From contig JAFEDS010000016.1 of NCBI GenBank assembly GCA_018241505.1, forward strand, positions 372,001-436,000: 64,000 nt of DNA. Reading direction: 5' to 3'. This DNA is from Pseudomonadota bacterium. Lineage in GTDB: Bacteria > Pseudomonadota > Gammaproteobacteria > Steroidobacterales > Steroidobacteraceae. This document shows positions 59,919 to 64,000 of the stretch, one piece after another; position 1 is the stretch's first letter, and each line of letters starts with the position of its first letter. The notes under the pieces are model-generated. The model saw only the letters and a program-made list of their open reading frames with translations, was not told the DNA's origin and did no database searches. Position numbers and translations under genes: made by a program.

Positions 59919-61036
59919 GAACCGAACCCGTTCTCGGCAAAAAATTCATCCAGACGGCGCAGTCCCTCATTCAGGTGACTGGCGGGAGAGCCGATACCGA
60001 TGCGCAGGTAATGATCGAGCCCGAAGGCATCGCCCGGTACCGGGAAGATGCTCTTTTCCTGCACCAACCGGCGGACCAACTCCGTGGAGTTGATGGGCAT
60101 CCGGTAGCGGATGAAGGCCATCCCACCGGCCCGCGGCGGAATGAATGACAGCAGCGGCGAGTGGCGCTCGATCCAAGCGGTGATGATGGCCAGATTGTCA
60201 CGCAGGATGTGCTTGCTTCGCGTCAGCACCTTCGCGCGTCTGGCCGGCTCGAGGACCCGACAGGCAATAAACTCACTGAGCGAGCCGGTCGTGATACTCG
60301 TGTAGTCCTTGCAATGCCATACGCGAGCGATTTCATCCTTCGGCCCTACGAGCCAACCCATACGCAGGCCCGGCATGGCCATGGCCTTCGACAGCCCGTT
60401 GGTCACCAGCGCCTTTTCATACAGATCCGCGAAGCTGGGTCCCTCGGTCCCCTGCAACTGGGAGCCCTTGTAGATCTCATCCGCGTGCAGATACAGACCG
60501 TGCTTGCGGGCAAGCTGCACGAGTGACTCCATGGCCTGCGTCTCCAACAAGGCACCCGTTGGATTGTTCGGGTTGCACAGCGTGATCATGCGCGTGCGGG
60601 GAGTGATGGCGCGTTCGATCTCCGCCAGGTCGGGGATCCATTGATTCTCCTGGCGCAGCGGCACGAGCCGGGTCACAACCCCGGCGGCCTGAGCCCAGCC
60701 GAGAATCTGCAGGTAGTTGGGGACGACGACAATGAGCTCATCGCCCGGCTGCAGCAGCGCCATCACCATCACGAAGTTCGCTTCGGCGGAACCGTTGGTG
60801 GCAATGACCTGGTTGCGGTCGCGCCCGGGATACAGCGCCGCAATCGCATCGCGCAGCGGCTCGCTGCCGTTGGTCCAGCCATAGCCCAACTCGGTTGCGC
60901 ACATCTCCTCGATCTCCCGCGCACTCAGCAGGTCGCGCAGCTCGTAAGGGTGCACGCCGCTGTCGGACAGGTTGATATCGACGAGGTTCTCATTCAGGGA
61001 CTGGATGCGCTCCAGCAGGAATTCATTGATTCTCAC
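59915..61036 (-). CDS. Class I/II PLP-dependent aminotransferase
   Basis: A 373-residue fold-type I enzyme. INLSDSGVHPYELRDLL, LGYGWTNGSEPLRDAIAALYP, NGSAEANFVMVMALLQPGDE (PLP phosphate region), TLCNPNNPTGALLE, HADEIYKG (Asp for PLP N1) and the Schiff-base Lys in TNGLSKAMAMPGLRMGW are present. It resembles aspartate-type aminotransferases and capreomycidine-synthase-like relatives. The cupin gene lies 11 nt upstream. It probably handles the amino acid released by the oxidase or lyase. Confidence 0.9.
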   Translation of the reverse strand: MRINEFLLERIQSLNENLVDINLSDSGVHPYELRDLLSAREIEEMCATELGYGWTNGSEPLRDAIAALYPGRDRNQVIATNGSAEANFVMVMALLQPGDELIVVVPNYLQILGWAQAAGVVTRLVPLRQENQWIPDLAEIERAITPRTRMITLCNPNNPTGALLETQAMESLVQLARKHGLYLHADEIYKGSQLQGTEGPSFADLYEKALVTNGLSKAMAMPGLRMGWLVGPKDEIARVWHCKDYTSITTGSLSEFIACRVLEPARRAKVLTRSKHILRDNLAIITAWIERHSPLLSFIPPRAGGMAFIRYRMPINSTELVRRLVQEKSIFPVPGDAFGLDHYLRIGIGSPASHLNEGLRRLDEFFAENGFGS

Positions 61037-61047
61037 GGCGGCTTTCC

Positions 61048-61539
61048 TCAGACCTCGTAGGGCACGCGATTGCGATTGACGAAAATCCGTCCCTTGCCGT
61101 CGGGTGCATCCACCAACAGCAGGTCATCCTCGGTGTAGACCGACTCGTTGCCGTGCGGCGCGACATTGGCTACCTCCAACACACGTGCGAGGCGTGAGGT
61201 GCGGTTGATGAAGTGATGCCCAACAGGGCGCCCGGCGGGGAAGCCGACGCTCTGGCCGGGCTGGAGGCGGACTTCGCCCAGGTCGGTCACCAGTGTCGGC
61301 TCTCCCTCGAGCACGTAGTAGAACTCATCCTCGCTCGTCTGCCACATGCGCAGGCTGGTCGCGACCCCCGGGGGCAGCTCGGCCACCAACACCGACAGGC
61401 GGCTCAGACCGGCCTGCTTGCCCAGCCGGCGCTTGATACGCCCGCGGACGCGCTCCTGGAATTGCCGCGGGTAGGTCGAGTTGGTGCTCGCCTCAATGTC
61501 GGAGAGTTGCATCACCCAGTCGCGAACGTCGCTGCTCAT
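61048..61539 (-). CDS. Cupin-domain protein
   Basis: A 163-residue single-cupin protein. SLRMWQTSEDEFYYVLEGEPTLVTDLGEVRLQPGQSVGFPAG gives the first motif, with His replaced by Gln/Thr (WQTSEDEFYYV) but the Glu kept. VGHHFINRTSRLARVLEVAN gives the second, with its His. Fold assignment is secure; the altered first motif makes metal binding uncertain. It is the first gene of the reverse operon (cupin, aminotransferase, cyclodeaminase, oxidase subunits, DUF4198) and is divergent from the lyase across 217 bp. Confidence 0.85.
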   Translation of the reverse strand: MSSDVRDWVMQLSDIEASTNSTYPRQFQERVRGRIKRRLGKQAGLSRLSVLVAELPPGVATSLRMWQTSEDEFYYVLEGEPTLVTDLGEVRLQPGQSVGFPAGRPVGHHFINRTSRLARVLEVANVAPHGNESVYTEDDLLLVDAPDGKGRIFVNRNRVPYEV

Positions 61540-61756
61540 GCGTCACCCAATGTCGGTTGTTGTCTCATGTTGCTGGAGTCGAGCCTAGCGGGAGCGTTTG
61601 CGGAAATCTACGGGTGCGGGGCGGTTTTTGTGTTGGTATGACTTAACTGACTGGAGATCCACAATTTAGGAATTAGGCCGTGTCGCGGCCGTGGCGTACG
61701 CTTTGCGGGACGTCGGTACCCGAACCGCGTGATCCCATGAAGGGGGAAGAAAGAAC

Positions 61757-63262
61757 ATGTCATCACCGGTGAGCCGCAGGCTGACGCAGGCCATGGCGGC
61801 GGAAGTGCAGAATTTCATCTACCGGCCCCGCCTCACGCAGGAGATCGCCAGCAGTTTCGACCACGTCGTCGACATCAACCAGGCGCATACGATCATGCTG
61901 GCCGAGCAGCGGATCATTGCAGCCGCGACCGCGGCCAGCCTGGCCCAGGCACTGATCTCGATTGAGCGCGACGGCGCCGCCAGCGTGCACGCGGACCCGG
62001 CCCGCGAAGATGTTCATTTCAATTTTGAAGCGGCCCTGATCGAGCGCACGAGCCCGCAGATCGGCGGCGGTCTGCACGTCGGGCGCAGCCGAAATGACAT
62101 GGGCGCCACCATTGACCGCATGCGCGCGCGCGCTGCCTGCCTCGAGCTGCGTGCCGAGCTCAACCGCGTACGAACCGTTCTGCTGCAACAGGCCCAACTG
62201 CATGCCGACACAGTGATGTCCGGCTACACCCACCTGCGTCCGGCTCAGCCCGTGACGTTCGGCTTTTATCTCCTGGGTATCGCAGGGGCCCTGCAGCGGG
62301 ACTATCGGCGCCTGTGCAATGCATACGAGACCATCAACATGAGCCCCATGGGGGCCGCGGCGCTGGCGGGTACCTCCTTCGCCATCGATCGTGAGCGTGT
62401 AGCCGCTCTGCTTGGCTTTCAAAGCCTGGTCGAGCACGCGCAGGATGCCGTCGCTTCGCGTGATTTCCTGCTGGAGCTGGGCTCCGCTTGCGTGACGCTC
62501 GGGATCACCTGGAGCCGGCTCGCCCAGGATCTCTATGTTTGGAGCACCGACGAGTTCGGGCTGGTCGCCTTTTCGGACCAGGTGTCGGGCAGTTCCAGCA
62601 TCATGCCGCAGAAAAAGAATCCCGTGGTCATGGAGTTCCTGAAGGCCACCGGCGCGGAGAACATCGGCTCGCTCGTTGCCACGCTGAGCATGATGCGCGC
62701 CTCTCACTTCACCAACAGCATCGATGCCGTACGCTCATCCACCGCAGGGGTGTGGCAACTGCTCGATACCACGTACCGCAGCCTTGCCATTACACGCGTA
62801 ATGCTCGACTCCTGCCGGCCCGACCGTGAGCGCATGTTGCAACAGGCCCGCTCCAACTTCTCAACCATTACCGACGTTGCCGATCTTCTCGTCAAGCAGT
62901 GCGAGCTCGCATTCCGCGAGGCGCATCATGTGGCCGGCACCGCCGTGCGCATTGCGCTGGAACGAGGACTGGACGCCAGCCAGATCGGCGCCGAGATTCT
63001 CGAGAACGCCGCCGAGATCGCGCTCGGCCGCAAGCTGGCGATTCCGGCTGATTTGACCTCCTCCTGCAGCGATCCCAACGCTTCCATCCGGCAGCGCAAG
63101 TCACGTGGCGCCGCCAGCCCGAGTGAGATTGCCCGCATGCAACTTGCCGCGGCCGATGCTCTCGCCCGCGACGACGGTCAGCTTCAATCTCAGACGCGCG
63201 CGCTCGAGGACGCCCGCGGCAGGCTCAAACAGGCCATCCAGGCGCTCGCCCTGCGAAGCTGA
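61757..63262 (+). CDS. Argininosuccinate-lyase-family C-N lyase, probably catabolic
   Basis: A 501-residue member of the fumarase/aspartase superfamily. The signature loop SGSSSIMPQKKNPVVMEF (about residues 277-294) and GGLHVGRSRNDMGAT (about 103-117) are clear. MSGYTHLRPAQPVTFGFYLL supplies the catalytic His region. Canonical ASLs read HTGRSRNDQ, where this one has HVGRSRNDM. There is no arginine-biosynthesis gene nearby. Related lyases split fumarate from other N-succinyl amines, for example EDDS. A strong AGGGGGAAG ribosome site precedes the ATG. It is divergent from the oxidase operon. Confidence 0.85.
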   Translation: MSSPVSRRLTQAMAAEVQNFIYRPRLTQEIASSFDHVVDINQAHTIMLAEQRIIAAATAASLAQALISIERDGAASVHADPAREDVHFNFEAALIERTSPQIGGGLHVGRSRNDMGATIDRMRARAACLELRAELNRVRTVLLQQAQLHADTVMSGYTHLRPAQPVTFGFYLLGIAGALQRDYRRLCNAYETINMSPMGAAALAGTSFAIDRERVAALLGFQSLVEHAQDAVASRDFLLELGSACVTLGITWSRLAQDLYVWSTDEFGLVAFSDQVSGSSSIMPQKKNPVVMEFLKATGAENIGSLVATLSMMRASHFTNSIDAVRSSTAGVWQLLDTTYRSLAITRVMLDSCRPDRERMLQQARSNFSTITDVADLLVKQCELAFREAHHVAGTAVRIALERGLDASQIGAEILENAAEIALGRKLAIPADLTSSCSDPNASIRQRKSRGAASPSEIARMQLAAADALARDDGQLQSQTRALEDARGRLKQAIQALALRS

Positions 63263-63267
63263 CTCCG

Positions 63268-64000
63268 TCAGCCCTTGCCGAGGAACTCTCCGAGCCGGCG
63301 ACTGCGCGGCCGTGAGAACACCTCGGACGGGGCGCCCTCTTCCTCGATTCTCCCCTGGTGCAAAAAGATGGCTCGATGCGAGACATCGCGCGCAAAGCTC
63401 ATTTCGTGTGTGACGACGATCATGGTGCGGCCTTCCGCCGACAAGGCGCGCATGACACCCAACACCTCACTGACCAGCTCGGGGTCCAGCGCGGACGTGG
63501 GCTCATCAAAAAGCAGAATGTCGGGATTCACGGCCAGCGCACGCGCGATGGCAACACGCTGTTGCTGACCGCCGGAGAGTTGCGACGGGTAGGAGTCGCA
63601 CTTGTCCGCCATCCCAACCTTCTCCAGACACGCCAGGGCCCGCTGCCGGGCCTCCCCGGAGTCGACACCGTGGACATGCTGGGGGACCTTGCAGACGTTC
63701 TCCAGCGCCGTCCAGTGAGCCCACAGATTGAATTGTTGAAACACCATCGCCACGGAGCGGCGCAGGCGCTCGACCTGACGCCGATCCTCAGGGGCCACAC
63801 CCCCGCGAGTCTGACGGAAGCGGATTTCTTCGCCGTTGACGAGGAACTGGCTGACCTGCGGGATCTCCAGCAGGTTCAGACAGCGCAACAAGGTACTCTT
63901 GCCCGAACCGCTCTGGCCGATGATCGAGATCGTCTCATGCTCGAACGCGGACAGGTCGATGCCCTGCAGAATCGGCTGCGTACCGAAGCTCTTGTGCAGG
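63268..64000 (-). CDS. Polar amino-acid ABC transporter ATP-binding protein (partial, 5' end outside)
   Basis: The reverse frame is open from the window edge to the stop at 63268, giving at least 243 residues. Walker [11 protein letters not shown]-loop [17 protein letters not shown], signature [15 protein letters not shown], Walker [17 protein letters not shown] and the H-loop VVTHEM are intact. [15 protein letters not shown] resembles HisP/OccP/GlnQ-type ATPases of histidine, octopine and polar amino-acid importers. It converges with the lyase gene (5-nt gap). Its permease and binding protein genes are presumably upstream, beyond the window. Confidence 0.93.
   Translation of the reverse strand, partial: LHKSFGTQPILQGIDLSAFEHETISIIGQSGSGKSTLLRCLNLLEIPQVSQFLVNGEEIRFRQTRGGVAPEDRRQVERLRRSVAMVFQQFNLWAHWTALENVCKVPQHVHGVDSGEARQRALACLEKVGMADKCDSYPSQLSGGQQQRVAIARALAVNPDILLFDEPTSALDPELVSEVLGVMRALSAEGRTMIVVTHEMSFARDVSHRAIFLHQGRIEEEGAPSEVFSRPRSRRLGEFLGKG

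Noticed and set aside
1-64000. tRNA, rRNA, CRISPR arrays, integrases or insertion sequences
   Set aside because: I looked for these along the window and saw none I could support.

Overview
The window reads as chromosomal DNA of a high-GC, aerobic, heterotrophic Gram-negative bacterium. Three TonB-dependent outer-membrane receptors, a FecI/FecR surface-signalling pair, many Sec signal peptides and dense catabolic operons point to a proteobacterium. The overall style resembles Steroidobacter-like gammaproteobacteria, but that is an inference from gene content and no marker gene is present. I see no rRNA, tRNA, CRISPR array, integrase or transposase. Nearly every base lies in tightly packed genes, often with 4-nt ATGA or GTGA start/stop overlaps.

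Layout. 1-6.9 kb holds single genes: a PhzF-like isomerase (cut by the window edge) with its ArsR regulator, a TupA-type ATP-grasp protein, secreted RidA-like and M28 peptidase proteins, a MarR-GNAT pair, a remnant of a di-haem oxidoreductase, and a solo HipA-like kinase with its own DNA-binding domain. 6.9-7.8 kb is an HSL-type esterase. 7.8-25.4 kb is a catabolic locus for a sugar-acid-like compound. It has an IlvD/EDD dehydratase, an IclR regulator, a sugar-porter MFS, a TonB receptor, a GSA-aminotransferase-like enzyme, a uronate-dehydrogenase-like epimerase, an M81 (MlrC) protein, a CBM9-like protein, an SDR, a sterol-desaturase-family hydroxylase, a GMC oxidoreductase, an enolase-superfamily dehydratase and a secreted amidohydrolase. 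A repeated half-site (TGGAAC/GTTCCA) occurs in all its main promoters and ties it into one probable IclR regulon.

25.5-28.2 kb carries an unrecognised membrane protein coupled to a leaderless phospholipase C/AcpA-type phosphoesterase. 28.2-42.6 kb starts with a divergent pair (dimethylformamidase-like protein and NCS1 permease). An RpiR-headed operon follows: omega-aminotransferase, trimethylamine-dehydrogenase-like flavoprotein, DmpA-type beta-aminopeptidase, ALDH4-type dehydrogenase, CoA-transferase A and B, GabT-like aminotransferase and APC permease. It looks like a route for an N-alkylated amine or amino acid ending at acyl-CoA.

42.6-49.8 kb is a TetR-controlled operon of a TonB receptor and three exported serine/Ntn hydrolases, including a penicillin-acylase homologue. 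49.9-55.3 kb is an ECF sigma/FecR/STN-TonB receptor/erythromycin-esterase-like operon. 55.4-64 kb is an opine-oxidase-like locus: a three-subunit flavoprotein amine oxidase, an ornithine cyclodeaminase homologue, an aminotransferase, a cupin, a DUF4198 protein, a non-canonical argininosuccinate-lyase-family C-N lyase and a polar amino-acid ABC ATPase. It is probably used to dismantle an opine- or aminopolycarboxylate-like compound. The three most interesting points are this last locus, the IclR multi-half-site regulon, and the amine locus around 30-42 kb.
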